Below, piece after piece: positions 1 to 8,428 of a DNA stretch of 29,309 bases. Origin of the DNA: an uncultured Collinsella sp. (GTDB lineage: Bacteria; Actinomycetota; Coriobacteriia; Coriobacteriales; Coriobacteriaceae); NCBI GenBank assembly GCA_902475785.1, contig CABSAN010000025.1:1-29309 (forward strand). The letters are read 5' to 3'. Position 1 is the stretch's first letter. Each line of letters begins with the position of its first letter. Both the position numbers and the translations under genes were made by a program. Below the pieces are notes generated by a model. It saw nothing but the letters and a program-made list of their open reading frames with translations, was not told where the DNA came from and did not search any database.

Positions 1-20
1 TTTGAAAGATTGCGAGCGGC

Positions 21-1373
21 ATGTCTGACGACTTCTACACCATGGTCGATTCCGGTGATCCGGCACCCGACAACGAGCACATCACCGGCGTGCGCGAGGA
101 ACGCAACGAGGGTGAGCAGGCCACCGCACAAGCACCAAAGGCCATGTATGCAGCGCGCATCGCGGTCTACGATGACATGCTGTCGACACCGCGTGTCATC
201 GTCATCGAACCGCAAGACGTCCGTACCTACTTGGAAGAGACAACCAACACCGTCTACCAGTGCATGAAAGAGCAGGGGGGACGCATCTCGCTGATGGTTA
301 TCCGCGAGATTGTCGAAAACTTTATCCACGCGCATTTTGCAGAGCCCATCATCTCGATTCTCGACGGTGGCGATACCATCCGCTTTGCCGATCAGGGTCC
401 GGGCATCGACGACAAAGAGCGTGCCTTCGACTTTGGCGTAACCAGCGCAAACAGCAAGATGAAACGGTATATCCGCGGCACCGGCGCCGGGTTTCCCATG
501 GTACAGGAGTACTTGGAAAACGCCGGCGGCGCCGTCTCCATCGAGGACAACATGGGCAACGGCACCGTCGTGACGGTGAGCCTGAACCCCAAGCGCGTGC
601 AGGAAATCGAACGTGCTGGCGGGCGCGGGGCAGCCGTGCGGCCCGAAACAGAGCAGCAGGCATATCCCATGCCGGGCGCCTTCACGCAGCAACCCGCAGC
701 GATGCAACAGGTGCAACAGCAAATGGCCCCCATGCAGCAGCCTGGCATGGCCCCCCTGCAAGAGCTCCAGGCACCCTCGGGCGCGATTCCCCAGAACATA
801 CCCGATGCAAAGCCAGCGATGGGCCAGGACGTGGGAACCTTGCAGCAGATGGCGGGCGCATCGGCCGCACAGCAGATGTCCTATCAACCGAACCTACAAG
901 GGTATCCGGCTCAATACGCGCCGCAAACGGGATATGCGCAGGCATACCCCCAGCAATACCCGCTGGGATACCAGCAGCCGTACCAACAGATGCCCCAGAC
1001 GCAGTACAACCCATGGGCCCAGCAGATGCCTCCGCAGCCTTACCAACAGTGGCCGCAAAGTTTTCAACAGCAGCCGCTGCCCATGCAGAGTTCTCAACAA
1101 CCAGCAGCTCAAATGATGTATCCTAATGCGGCGAATCAATATGCACAGCCGCAGCAAAACGTATTTGTGAGCGAGCGCGGCGAAGCGGCACTGGGCTATC
1201 TGGCTCAAAACCAGGAGTGTGGCGCAACCGACCTGGCACGAGCGTTTGGAAACTCAGCGCCCACGTGGTCGCGAACGCTCAACGACTTGGCACAGGCCGG
1301 CTTGATAATCAAACATGGCCAGAAATATCATCTGACCGAAATAGGCAGCGCTCGCGTGCGAGCCCAAAGTTAA
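21..1373 (+). CDS. GHKL-type ATPase with Q/M/P-rich linker and C-terminal winged helix
   Basis: A 450-residue protein of unknown role, encoded just upstream of dnaA. The N-terminal third carries a GHKL (histidine-kinase-like) ATPase fold: an N-box around E96-N100, a G1 box with D124-x-G126-x-G128, and a G2 box GTGAG at 153-157. I see no phospho-acceptor histidine domain, receiver or sensor domain, so it is not a classical sensor kinase. Residues ~205-375 form a low-complexity linker very rich in Gln, Pro, Met and Tyr. Residues ~381-450 look like a winged-helix DNA-binding domain with a recognition-helix-like stretch (SAPTWSRTLNDLAQAGLI). An in-frame stop at 3-5 makes ATG 21 the first possible ATG; the ribosome site is weak. 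The stop lies 15 nt before dnaA, so the two are probably co-transcribed. Regulator is an inference; no target is visible. Confidence 0.85.
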   Translation: MSDDFYTMVDSGDPAPDNEHITGVREERNEGEQATAQAPKAMYAARIAVYDDMLSTPRVIVIEPQDVRTYLEETTNTVYQCMKEQGGRISLMVIREIVENFIHAHFAEPIISILDGGDTIRFADQGPGIDDKERAFDFGVTSANSKMKRYIRGTGAGFPMVQEYLENAGGAVSIEDNMGNGTVVTVSLNPKRVQEIERAGGRGAAVRPETEQQAYPMPGAFTQQPAAMQQVQQQMAPMQQPGMAPLQELQAPSGAIPQNIPDAKPAMGQDVGTLQQMAGASAAQQMSYQPNLQGYPAQYAPQTGYAQAYPQQYPLGYQQPYQQMPQTQYNPWAQQMPPQPYQQWPQSFQQQPLPMQSSQQPAAQMMYPNAANQYAQPQQNVFVSERGEAALGYLAQNQECGATDLARAFGNSAPTWSRTLNDLAQAGLIIKHGQKYHLTEIGSARVRAQS

Positions 1374-1388
1374 GGAACGGGAGAAACA

Positions 1389-3113
1389 GTGGACGAGGAA
1401 GCAAGCATCATCCTGGGAGATGCCATCGCCTTTTGTCAGCGCGACGGCCAAGATGCACGCCTCATCAATATGCTGGGACAATCGCGCGCCGTGAGTTTAA
1501 CCGAGGACACTCTGACGATTGAGGCCCCTTCGCGCTTTGCCATCGCTCAGCTCAAAAAGCATCAGCCGACCATCGAGGCGTACCTAGAAGAGATCGCCTT
1601 TGCACCGATTGCGCTCAATATCGTGGCACCGCAAGGCGCCTCGGCAAATACGGCCCCGGTCACTCACCCGGTAGCGACCGACGCTGCAGCGGCAACGCCG
1701 GTGCCCGAGCCTCGACGCGACGATGTTTCCCGTGAAACCATGGCACCGCAGCCGACCGCTTCGGTCGCACCGGCGACAGAGCCAGTCCCCTCGCCCACCC
1801 CGACCGCCACGCACATGCCCGTCGCACATGAGACGACACCCGGCGAGGAATCGGGCATTGCAATCAAAAACACGTTGTCCGCCGACGATTTCCGCCGCAT
1901 GATGACCCAAATGAACGGCAGGCCACCGGCGAAAAGCGCGAGTTCGTCCGCAGCGCCGGCAGCACCTTCGGCGGCGGCCCCGGCAGCAGTCGAGAAAAAC
2001 GCAGACGGGGCGCCCCTCGCAGCGAATTCGAAATTCACGTTTGAAAACTTCGTCTTCGGACCGGAGAACAGTCTTGCCTACCGATCGGCGCTCAAATTCG
2101 CCATGCTTGCAGACACGCCCGGCACCTGCACGTCGCTGTTCATCTACGGCAAATCGGGCCTGGGCAAGACGCACCTGCTGCTCGCCATCAAAAACGAGCT
2201 GGCAGAGAAATCGCCCGAGATCAAAGTGAAGTACGCCAACTCGCAGGCATATTTGGACGACTTGATGACGGAATTCGACCGCCAAAAGAAGAGCAACGCC
2301 CCCATTATGCAGGCATACCACGGCGTCGACGTGCTTATCATCGATGACATCCAGAACATCATCGGCAAGCGCGCGAGCGTGGATTACTTCTTCCAGTTGA
2401 TGGACGAATTTATCCGCAACAACAAGAAGGTCGTGATCGCCGCTGATCGCGCTCCCAAGGACCTTAATATGGACGAGCGCCTGACCAGTCGCTTTAACGC
2501 CGGTCTGCTGTGCCTGGTGGCGGAGCCCAGCTACGAGATGAAGTACAAAATTTTGCAGCGCTATTACGAGAACACGATCGCCGCCGCACCCGAGGCAGGC
2601 AACGACTCGCTGCTGGCGGCCTACGGGGGCGACGGCGGACATCTGACCGACGCGCACTTTAAGCACATGGCCGAGGTCTCGGGCACCAACATTCGCGAGC
2701 TCGAGAGCTTTTGCGAGCGTTGTGCCGGCGAAGCGGGCGATCGCGAGCGCGAGGGCGGGGAGCTCACCTTTGACGACATCGACGCCATCGCCAACCAGTA
2801 CTTCGACACATCGGCCAAGAAGATCAATGTGCAGACGGTCCAGTCCGTCATCGAGGAGCAATACGGTGTGACGCACGAGGAACTCATTGGGCCTCGCCGC
2901 AACGCCAATATCGCCAAGGCGCGCCACATCGCTATCTACCTGGCGATCGAGATGTGTGAGATGACGACGACGGCCGTGGGCGCCGAGTTTGGCAACCGCA
3001 ACCACTCGACCGTCAGCACGAGCTATAAAAAGGTTCAGAAGATGATTCAGGAAGACCGGACTGTTACCGAAGACCTCAAGTCGCTGCGCGATAAAATTAC
3101 ACTGCGCTCGTAG
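1389..3113 (+). CDS. dnaA: Chromosomal replication initiator protein DnaA
   Basis: Initiator that binds DnaA boxes at oriC, melts the origin and recruits the DnaB helicase. The protein has 574 residues, longer than the common 440-510. The extra length sits in an Ala/Pro/Thr-rich domain II (~residues 85-205) between N-terminal domain I and the AAA+ domain. Walker A is GKSGLGKTH at 254-262. Walker B has D319-D320 within VLIIDDIQN. The domain IV DnaA-box recognition signature begins GAEFGNRNHST at ~531. The start is GTG 1389, preceded by GGGAG. The gene lies 15 nt after the upstream ATPase gene and directly before a candidate oriC and dnaN, the usual bacterial arrangement. Identification is secure. 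Confidence 0.99.
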   Translation: MDEEASIILGDAIAFCQRDGQDARLINMLGQSRAVSLTEDTLTIEAPSRFAIAQLKKHQPTIEAYLEEIAFAPIALNIVAPQGASANTAPVTHPVATDAAAATPVPEPRRDDVSRETMAPQPTASVAPATEPVPSPTPTATHMPVAHETTPGEESGIAIKNTLSADDFRRMMTQMNGRPPAKSASSSAAPAAPSAAAPAAVEKNADGAPLAANSKFTFENFVFGPENSLAYRSALKFAMLADTPGTCTSLFIYGKSGLGKTHLLLAIKNELAEKSPEIKVKYANSQAYLDDLMTEFDRQKKSNAPIMQAYHGVDVLIIDDIQNIIGKRASVDYFFQLMDEFIRNNKKVVIAADRAPKDLNMDERLTSRFNAGLLCLVAEPSYEMKYKILQRYYENTIAAAPEAGNDSLLAAYGGDGGHLTDAHFKHMAEVSGTNIRELESFCERCAGEAGDREREGGELTFDDIDAIANQYFDTSAKKINVQTVQSVIEEQYGVTHEELIGPRRNANIAKARHIAIYLAIEMCEMTTTAVGAEFGNRNHSTVSTSYKKVQKMIQEDRTVTEDLKSLRDKITLRS

Positions 3114-3351
3114 GTAAATGGACACACCTGTTGAAAACTTGTCGAAACGTCGGCTATAAGGTGTCAAAAACTCGAGCCACGGTGATGAAAAGTTTTGCGC
3201 AGGTTTTGAACGTGGAAAACATACCCGGTTGCACACAGGTTCCTGTCGATTCTCTTTTTAGGGCTGACCTGCACTTTTAGGAGTAATCAACAGTTTCGTC
3301 AGTACTATTACTATTATTAAGATATTTATATCTATAGAAAGGTATTAAAAG
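3114..3351. other. Candidate oriC / basal unwinding element between dnaA and dnaN
   Basis: Non-coding 238-bp spacer in the canonical origin location. Degenerate DnaA boxes (7/9 matches to TTATCCACA) can be read at 3129-3137 (minus strand, TTTTCAACA), 3211-3219 (minus, TTTTCCACG) and 3284-3292 (plus, TAATCAACA). The last box is followed by 8 nt, then by a triplet-like run agtactattactattatt (3301-3318) and an AT-rich stretch to ~3350. That order (box, short spacer, DnaA-trio, AT-rich DNA) matches the basal unwinding system described for Bacillus subtilis. No perfect consensus box is present, so the origin call rests on location plus layout. The dnaN ribosome site AGAAAGG is at 3336-3342. Confidence 0.7.
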
Positions 3352-4455
3352 ATGAAGTTCACCGTCAGCCAGAGCTCGCTTACGCAAGCCATCGGCGTCG
3401 TTATGAAAGGCGTCGCTTCGGCATCCACCCTTCCCATTCTGTCGGGCGTGCTCGTTAAGGCACAAGACGGCATCTTGGAATTCCAGACCTCCAACTACAC
3501 CATCTCGATTCGTCACCGCATTGCGGCTCATGTCGAGGAGGAGGGCGAGATGGTGATTCCCTGCAAGATGCTCTCCAACATCACCAAGACCCTTCCCGAT
3601 GCCCCGGTCACCTTTGAGCTGTCCGAGCGTCAGGTTTTGATTGGCTGCGAGAAGAGCTCTTTCCGCCTCAACACGCTCGACGCCAACGACTTCCCCGAGT
3701 TCCCGGCATACGCCATCGAGAGCGCCGTCGAGCTGCCGACCGATATCCTGTCCGAAATGGTGAGCCGCGTATGGCGCGTCACCTCGACCGACAAGGCCCG
3801 CCCCATCCTGGGTGGCGTGCACATGAAGGTCGAGAACAACACCGTGCGCCTGGTCGCGACCGACTCCTTCCGACTGGCCGTGTGCGATACGCAGGTTGAG
3901 ACCTCGACCCTCGAAGGTTCCTTTGAGCTCAACGTGCCTGCCGACGCCTTCAACGACGCGCTGAGCATCATGGCCAGCCAGGCTACCATCATGATCGGCG
4001 CCACCGACACCCAGGTTGTCTTTGAGGCCGGCAACACTACCTACGTGTCGCGCCGCATCGAGGGCGTGTACCCCAACTACAAGCAGCTCATCCCCGATTC
4101 GTGCGTGACGAGCGTCAAGATCGACGTGGCCGCCTTTAACGCCGCCCTTAAACGTGTGGCCGTTATCGCGAGCGCCAACCCCGCTGTCAAGTTTGAGATT
4201 GACGTCGAGAACGGCCAGATGGGTCTGTCCTCCATTTCCAACGACCAGGATCTGGCACAGGAGACGATCGATGTTGAGGCCGAGGGCGAGTCGGGCACCA
4301 TCGCCTTCAACTACCACTACATCTTTGGCTGCCTCAATGCCCTGTCAAAGGAGAAGGAGATCACGCTGGAGCTCAAGAGCTATTCGCAGGCTGGCATCTT
4401 CAAGTCCTACGACAAGATCAACTACCTGTACCTGGTCATGCCGGTACGCATCTAG
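3352..4455 (+). CDS. dnaN: DNA polymerase III beta subunit (sliding clamp)
   Basis: Forms the dimeric ring that tethers the replicative polymerase and many repair proteins to DNA. The protein has 367 residues, the usual length for the three-domain clamp. It opens with MKFTVSQSSLTQAIGVVMK and ends with YLYLVMPVRI, the typical C-terminal strand of bacterial clamps. Mid-protein motifs such as ILGGVHM and DSFRLAV are characteristic. The ribosome site AGAAAGG (3336-3342) is 9 nt before ATG 3352. The gene sits between the candidate oriC and recF, the classical dnaA-dnaN-recF order. Confidence 0.99.
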   Translation: MKFTVSQSSLTQAIGVVMKGVASASTLPILSGVLVKAQDGILEFQTSNYTISIRHRIAAHVEEEGEMVIPCKMLSNITKTLPDAPVTFELSERQVLIGCEKSSFRLNTLDANDFPEFPAYAIESAVELPTDILSEMVSRVWRVTSTDKARPILGGVHMKVENNTVRLVATDSFRLAVCDTQVETSTLEGSFELNVPADAFNDALSIMASQATIMIGATDTQVVFEAGNTTYVSRRIEGVYPNYKQLIPDSCVTSVKIDVAAFNAALKRVAVIASANPAVKFEIDVENGQMGLSSISNDQDLAQETIDVEAEGESGTIAFNYHYIFGCLNALSKEKEITLELKSYSQAGIFKSYDKINYLYLVMPVRI

Positions 4456-4463
4456 CACTGCCC

Positions 4464-5570
4464 ATGACCATGTTCGCACGCGATCTTTCCGTTGCGCGCT
4501 ATCGCAGCTTCGACAGTTACCGCCTTGCCCTGAGCGACGGCGTGACAGTGCTCGCAGGCCCCAACGCGGCGGGAAAGACCAACCTCATAGAGGCGCTGCA
4601 GCTGCTGACGAGTGGCGCCTCGTTTAGGCATCCGACCGCAGCCGAGCTCGTGCACGACGGCGTGGGCTCATGCAAGGTCGAGCTGAGGCTCGAAGGTGAC
4701 GGGCGCGTGCTGGACATGGGGCTGAGCGTGGAAGATGGCAAGCGTTCGTTTAGCCGCAACGGCAAGCGCTGCGCTGCGTCCGGCGTGCGCGGGGTACTGC
4801 CGAGCGTTCTGTTTTGCCCGGACCACCTGGATATGGTCAAGCGGGGTGCCAGCGTGCGCCGCACCGCACTTGATGATTTTGGCGTTCAGCTGAGTGCGCG
4901 CTATGCCGATCTGGCTAGCGCCTACGGGCGCTGCGTGACCCAGCGCAATGCCCTGCTCAAGGAGACCTGGTGCTGCCGCGAGATGCTCGGCGCCTGGAAC
5001 GATTCGATTGCCCGCGCGGGCTCGGCTCTGCTCGTGCACCGGTTGGCCCTGCTCGACCGGCTGGCGGGCCATGTGCGCACTGCCTACGGGCAAGTGGCGT
5101 CCGGTGAGGCCGCCAACGTGACCTATGCGTCCACGCTGGGGGATTTGCCCCAGGTCGAGGATCGCGAAGAGCTGAAGGGCTGGGCGTACGAGCGCATGCT
5201 GGCCGCCCTTGATGAGCACGCCGACGAGGAAATTCGCCGCGGCGTGACGTTGGTGGGACCGCATCGCGACGAGATCGAGTTTACCGTGGCGGGTCGCTCC
5301 GCCCGTTCATTTGCCAGCCAAGGACAGCAGCGAACGTTGGTGCTGTCCTGGAAGGTGGCCGAGGTGGCCGTGGCTCGCGATGTTCTGGGTACTGCTCCAC
5401 TGCTGCTTTTGGACGACGTGATGAGTGAGCTCGACGGCGAGCGCCGCGGTGCTTTTCTACGGCTGATCGGTGATGATATCCAGACGGTCATAACCACGAC
5501 CAACCTGGGGTACTTTACCGATGACCTGCTTGATCGAGCCAAGGTGGTGAACATGGGTGAGACGTGCTAA
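4464..5570 (+). CDS. recF: DNA replication and repair protein RecF
   Basis: SMC-like ABC ATPase that acts with RecO and RecR to load RecA at ssDNA gaps. The protein has 368 residues, normal for the family. Walker A is GPNAAGKTN at 32-40. The ABC-signature-like SQGQQR is at ~285-290. Walker B has D317-D318 in LLLLDDVMSELD. The gene starts 8 nt after the dnaN stop and has no clear Shine-Dalgarno, which suggests translational coupling to dnaN. ATG 4470 is a possible alternative start two codons downstream. Its end overlaps the next gene by 14 nt. Confidence 0.98.
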   Translation: MTMFARDLSVARYRSFDSYRLALSDGVTVLAGPNAAGKTNLIEALQLLTSGASFRHPTAAELVHDGVGSCKVELRLEGDGRVLDMGLSVEDGKRSFSRNGKRCAASGVRGVLPSVLFCPDHLDMVKRGASVRRTALDDFGVQLSARYADLASAYGRCVTQRNALLKETWCCREMLGAWNDSIARAGSALLVHRLALLDRLAGHVRTAYGQVASGEAANVTYASTLGDLPQVEDREELKGWAYERMLAALDEHADEEIRRGVTLVGPHRDEIEFTVAGRSARSFASQGQQRTLVLSWKVAEVAVARDVLGTAPLLLLDDVMSELDGERRGAFLRLIGDDIQTVITTTNLGYFTDDLLDRAKVVNMGETC

Positions 5571-6120
5571 TTACGAGCGCGAGAACGGAACGGTTGCCTT
5601 TGGCGGCTTTTTGGATGCCGAGCGCCAGCGCATCCTGGCGGCCGCGACACCTGAACGCCGTGCGCAGATGGAGGCTGCGGAGGAATCTCGTGCGGTCTAT
5701 CGCGCCTGGAATGCGGTGTGCTCGGGCACGCGCGAGGGACGCCATGTGACGGGCCTGCGCTACCTGCCCGAGTCCAACGAACTGCTGGTGTACCTCGATT
5801 CGCCCTCATGGACGCAGGAGATGACCCTTTTGCGCGAGATTATCCGCGCGCGCATGGAGCGCGCCGGCGCGCACGTCGACGGCCTGGTGTTCAAGACGAC
5901 CGCCCCCGGCCACACGCCGCCCGCTGCCAAAGAGCGCCTGCGTCCGGCCGTGGCCGAGCGTCCGTCGGCTCCGCATGCCGACCTCAGCGAGTCCGAGCGT
6001 GCCGAGATCGAGCACCAAGTGGCACCCATCGAGGACCAAAAACTGCGCGAGGCCCTCGAGAACGCCATGAGAGCCAGTGCCGAGTGGGCCAAGGGCGTGC
6101 AGAGCAAAAAAGAGCCTTAA
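5557..6120 (+). CDS. dciA: DUF721 / DciA-family protein (putative replicative helicase-loading factor)
   Basis: A 187-residue protein whose core (~residues 45-115, AWNAVCSGTREGRHVTGL and LLVYLDSPSWTQEM) matches the DUF721 fold typically encoded between recF and gyrB in actinobacteria. Family members called DciA assist DnaB loading in bacteria lacking DnaC or DnaI, and no DnaC/DnaI gene is seen here. The C-terminal ~70 residues are Pro/Glu/Arg-rich and probably disordered. The GTG start at 5557 overlaps the recF stop by 14 nt, indicating coupled translation. The family call comes from pattern and synteny, so the gene symbol is moderately certain. Confidence 0.8.
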   Translation: MRRANYERENGTVAFGGFLDAERQRILAAATPERRAQMEAAEESRAVYRAWNAVCSGTREGRHVTGLRYLPESNELLVYLDSPSWTQEMTLLREIIRARMERAGAHVDGLVFKTTAPGHTPPAAKERLRPAVAERPSAPHADLSESERAEIEHQVAPIEDQKLREALENAMRASAEWAKGVQSKKEP

Positions 6121-6146
6121 ATCGCATCTGGTGGCCTTGTAGAGCC

Positions 6147-6176
6147 AAATACCCTCGTTCCCGAGGGTATTTTTTT
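6147..6176 (+). terminator. Rho-independent terminator of the dnaA-dciA cluster
   Basis: Perfect 11-bp stem (6147-6157 with 6162-6172), loop TTCC, followed by a T run to 6176. It lies 27 nt after the dciA stop and separates the dnaA-recF cluster from gyrB. Confidence 0.92.
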
Positions 6177-6225
6177 ACGATAAACTAGTAAGGCTGTACA
6201 CATTTTCTTAACTGAAGGAGGACGT

Positions 6226-8256
6226 GTGGCAAACGAAAACGATTACGATGGCGGCGAGATTAAGATTCTCGAAGGTCTCGAGGCCGTTCGTAAGCGCCCG
6301 GGCATGTACATTGGCTCGACGAGCGCCAGCGGTCTTCATCACCTGGTGTGGGAGATCGTTGACAACTCCGTCGACGAGGCCATGGCCGGTTTCTGCACCG
6401 AGATTCAGGTGACGGTCCACGCCGACAACTCCATCACGGTCGTCGACAACGGGCGCGGCATCCCCGTCGACGAGCATCCTATCAAAAAGATCCCGACGCT
6501 CGAGGTCGTCATGACGATCCTGCACGCCGGCGGTAAGTTCGATAACTCGGCCTACAAGGTCTCGGGCGGCCTGCACGGCGTGGGCATCTCCGTCGTCAAC
6601 GCGCTGTCCAAGCGTGTAGTCGTACAGGTATGCCGCGATGGCAACATCTACGAGATGGAGTTTTCGCGCGGCAAGACCGTCAAGAAGATGGAGGTCGTGG
6701 GCACTTCGGAGGCGACGGGCACCACTGTCACCTTCTGGCCCGACGACGAGATCTTCGAGACCTGCATCTACGATTTCGACACGCTGCACAACCGTCTGCA
6801 GGAGACGGCATTCCTCAACAAGAACCTCAAGATCGTGCTGACCGACGAGCGCGAGGCGACTCCCCATGTGGAGGAGTTTTGCTATGCCGGCGGCATCATC
6901 GACTTCGTCAAGTTCCTCAACGAGGGCAAGGATGTCCCCGAGGCCTTTAAGGAGCCCATCTATATTGAGGGCAAGTCCGATCCGGATGCGCCCGTGACCA
7001 AGATGGGCGAGGTCGAGGTGTCCTTGCAGTGGAATAGCGGCTACGGCGAGAACGTCATGTCGTTTGCCAACGACATCTACACCCCCGAGGGCGGCATGCA
7101 CCTCGAGGGCTTCCGTACCGCACTCACCCGCGTGATTAACGATTACGCTCGCAAGCAGAACCTGCTCAAGGAAAAAGACGCCAACCTGACCGGCGATGAT
7201 GTGCGCGAGGGCCTGTCGGCCGTTATCTCGGTCAAACTGCCCGATCCGCAGTTTGAGGGCCAGACCAAGGCCAAGCTCGGCAGTTCCTATATGCGCGCGC
7301 TGACGCTCAAGATCGCGACCGACGGCCTTGCCGATTACCTCGAGGAGCATCCCAAGCCCGCTCGTGAGATCGTCAAGAAGGCCCAGCAGGCCTGCAAGGC
7401 GCGCAACGCCGCCCGCAAGGCGCGCGAGGCGACCCGCCGCAAGAGCCTGCTCGAGACGGCGTCGCTGCCCGGCAAGCTCGCCGACTGTTCGGTGCGCGAC
7501 GCCGAGCTCACCGAGCTCTTCATCGTAGAGGGCGACTCGGCAGGCGGCTCGGCCAAGGACGGCCGTCGCCGAGACATCCAGGCGATTCTGCCCCTGCGCG
7601 GCAAGATTTTGAACGTCGAGCGCGTGGGCGATCATCGTGCGTTCTCGAGTGACACCATCCAGTCACTCATCACCGCGATCGGCTGCGGCGTCACGACGAG
7701 CGCCGGCGACGGCGGCGACTTTGATATTACCAAGGCCCGCTACCACAAGATCATCATCATGACCGATGCAGATGTCGACGGCGCGCACATCCGCATCCTG
7801 CTGCTGACGTTTTTCTACAAGTACATGCGCCCGCTGATTGACGCCGGCTACGTGTACGTCGCGTGCCCGCCCATCTTTGGCATCAAGGTGCGCAACAAGA
7901 TTCACTACGTGTATCCCAACGGCCGCCAGCCCGAAGACGAGATCCTGCGCGACACCATCCAGAGCCTGGGGCTGAACCCCGACGACAACGACGAGGACGG
8001 CAAGGCCAAGGATGGCAAGATCACTAAGAAGCGCAAGGGCTACACCGTCCAGCGCTACAAGGGCCTGGGCGAGATGGACCCCAAACAGCTTGCCTCGACG
8101 ACGATGGACCCCAAGACCCGCATTCTGCAGCGCGTGTCGATCGAGGACGCCGTGGTGGCGGACCGCGCCGTGCGCGAACTGATGGGTTCCGAGGTCGGCT
8201 ATCGCCGCGAGTACATCGAGAAGCATGCCCACGACGCACGATTCTTAGATGCCTAA
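6226..8256 (+). CDS. gyrB: DNA gyrase subunit B
   Basis: ATPase subunit of gyrase, which introduces negative supercoils with GyrA. The 676-residue protein has the GHKL ATPase residues E43 and N47 (EIVDNSVDEA), D74 in DNGRGIP and the GGLHGVG loop. The TOPRIM domain shows EGDSAGG from E435 and the metal-binding DADVDG from D514. RYKGLGEMD near 605-613 is the conserved tail. A ~25-residue Asp/Lys-rich insertion (~580-605, NPDDNDEDGKAKDGKITKK) lies just before that motif and is longer than in typical Gram-positive GyrB. The start is GTG 6226, 4 nt after a strong AAGGAGG (6215-6221). The GyrA-box in the partner protein supports gyrase rather than topoisomerase IV. Confidence 0.98.
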   Translation: MANENDYDGGEIKILEGLEAVRKRPGMYIGSTSASGLHHLVWEIVDNSVDEAMAGFCTEIQVTVHADNSITVVDNGRGIPVDEHPIKKIPTLEVVMTILHAGGKFDNSAYKVSGGLHGVGISVVNALSKRVVVQVCRDGNIYEMEFSRGKTVKKMEVVGTSEATGTTVTFWPDDEIFETCIYDFDTLHNRLQETAFLNKNLKIVLTDEREATPHVEEFCYAGGIIDFVKFLNEGKDVPEAFKEPIYIEGKSDPDAPVTKMGEVEVSLQWNSGYGENVMSFANDIYTPEGGMHLEGFRTALTRVINDYARKQNLLKEKDANLTGDDVREGLSAVISVKLPDPQFEGQTKAKLGSSYMRALTLKIATDGLADYLEEHPKPAREIVKKAQQACKARNAARKAREATRRKSLLETASLPGKLADCSVRDAELTELFIVEGDSAGGSAKDGRRRDIQAILPLRGKILNVERVGDHRAFSSDTIQSLITAIGCGVTTSAGDGGDFDITKARYHKIIIMTDADVDGAHIRILLLTFFYKYMRPLIDAGYVYVACPPIFGIKVRNKIHYVYPNGRQPEDEILRDTIQSLGLNPDDNDEDGKAKDGKITKKRKGYTVQRYKGLGEMDPKQLASTTMDPKTRILQRVSIEDAVVADRAVRELMGSEVGYRREYIEKHAHDARFLDA

Positions 8257-8262
8257 CCTGTT

Positions 8263-8363
8263 CGGCTTTCCCAGCCACCGCACCTTCGCCCTCAATCGTC
8301 GGTCGCGTACCCAAGTACGCTTCCCTCCTCTTTCGAGCGAATCTGCGGCACCTGGAAAAGCCG
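8263..8363. repeat. Long imperfect palindrome in the gyrB-gyrA spacer
   Basis: The outer arms CGGCTTTCCCAG (8263-8274) and CTGGAAAAGCCG (8352-8363) pair with one wobble. A perfect apical stem GCGTAC-CCAA-GTACGC lies at 8305-8320. The segments between also show partial complementarity (CACCGCACC.TTCGCC against GCGAATCTGCGG). No T run follows, so it is unlikely to be a simple terminator. It resembles an interspersed palindromic element, but I cannot search for other copies. Confidence 0.6.
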
Positions 8364-8387
8364 TCTCCGTCCTAGCGACGGGGACGG
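8361..8387. repeat. GC-rich hairpin upstream of gyrA
   Basis: CCGTCTCCGTC (8361-8371) pairs with GACGGGGACGG (8377-8387) through 11 bp including one G-T pair, with a 5-nt CTAGC loop. It abuts the larger palindrome and ends ~30 nt before the gyrA ribosome site. It has no T run. It could affect gyrA mRNA processing or simply be part of the repeat. Confidence 0.6.
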
Positions 8388-8428
8388 GGACTATCTGATT
8401 TGAACCACGCAAACCATGAGGAGGTAAC

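Noticed and set aside
1584..3236. Minus-strand open frame opposite dnaA
   Set aside because: A composition-driven shadow of dnaA, also running through the candidate origin.
6174..6202. Possible gyrB promoter overlapping the upstream terminator
   Set aside because: A TTTACG/TACACA pair at 17-nt spacing is too weak a match to report as a feature.
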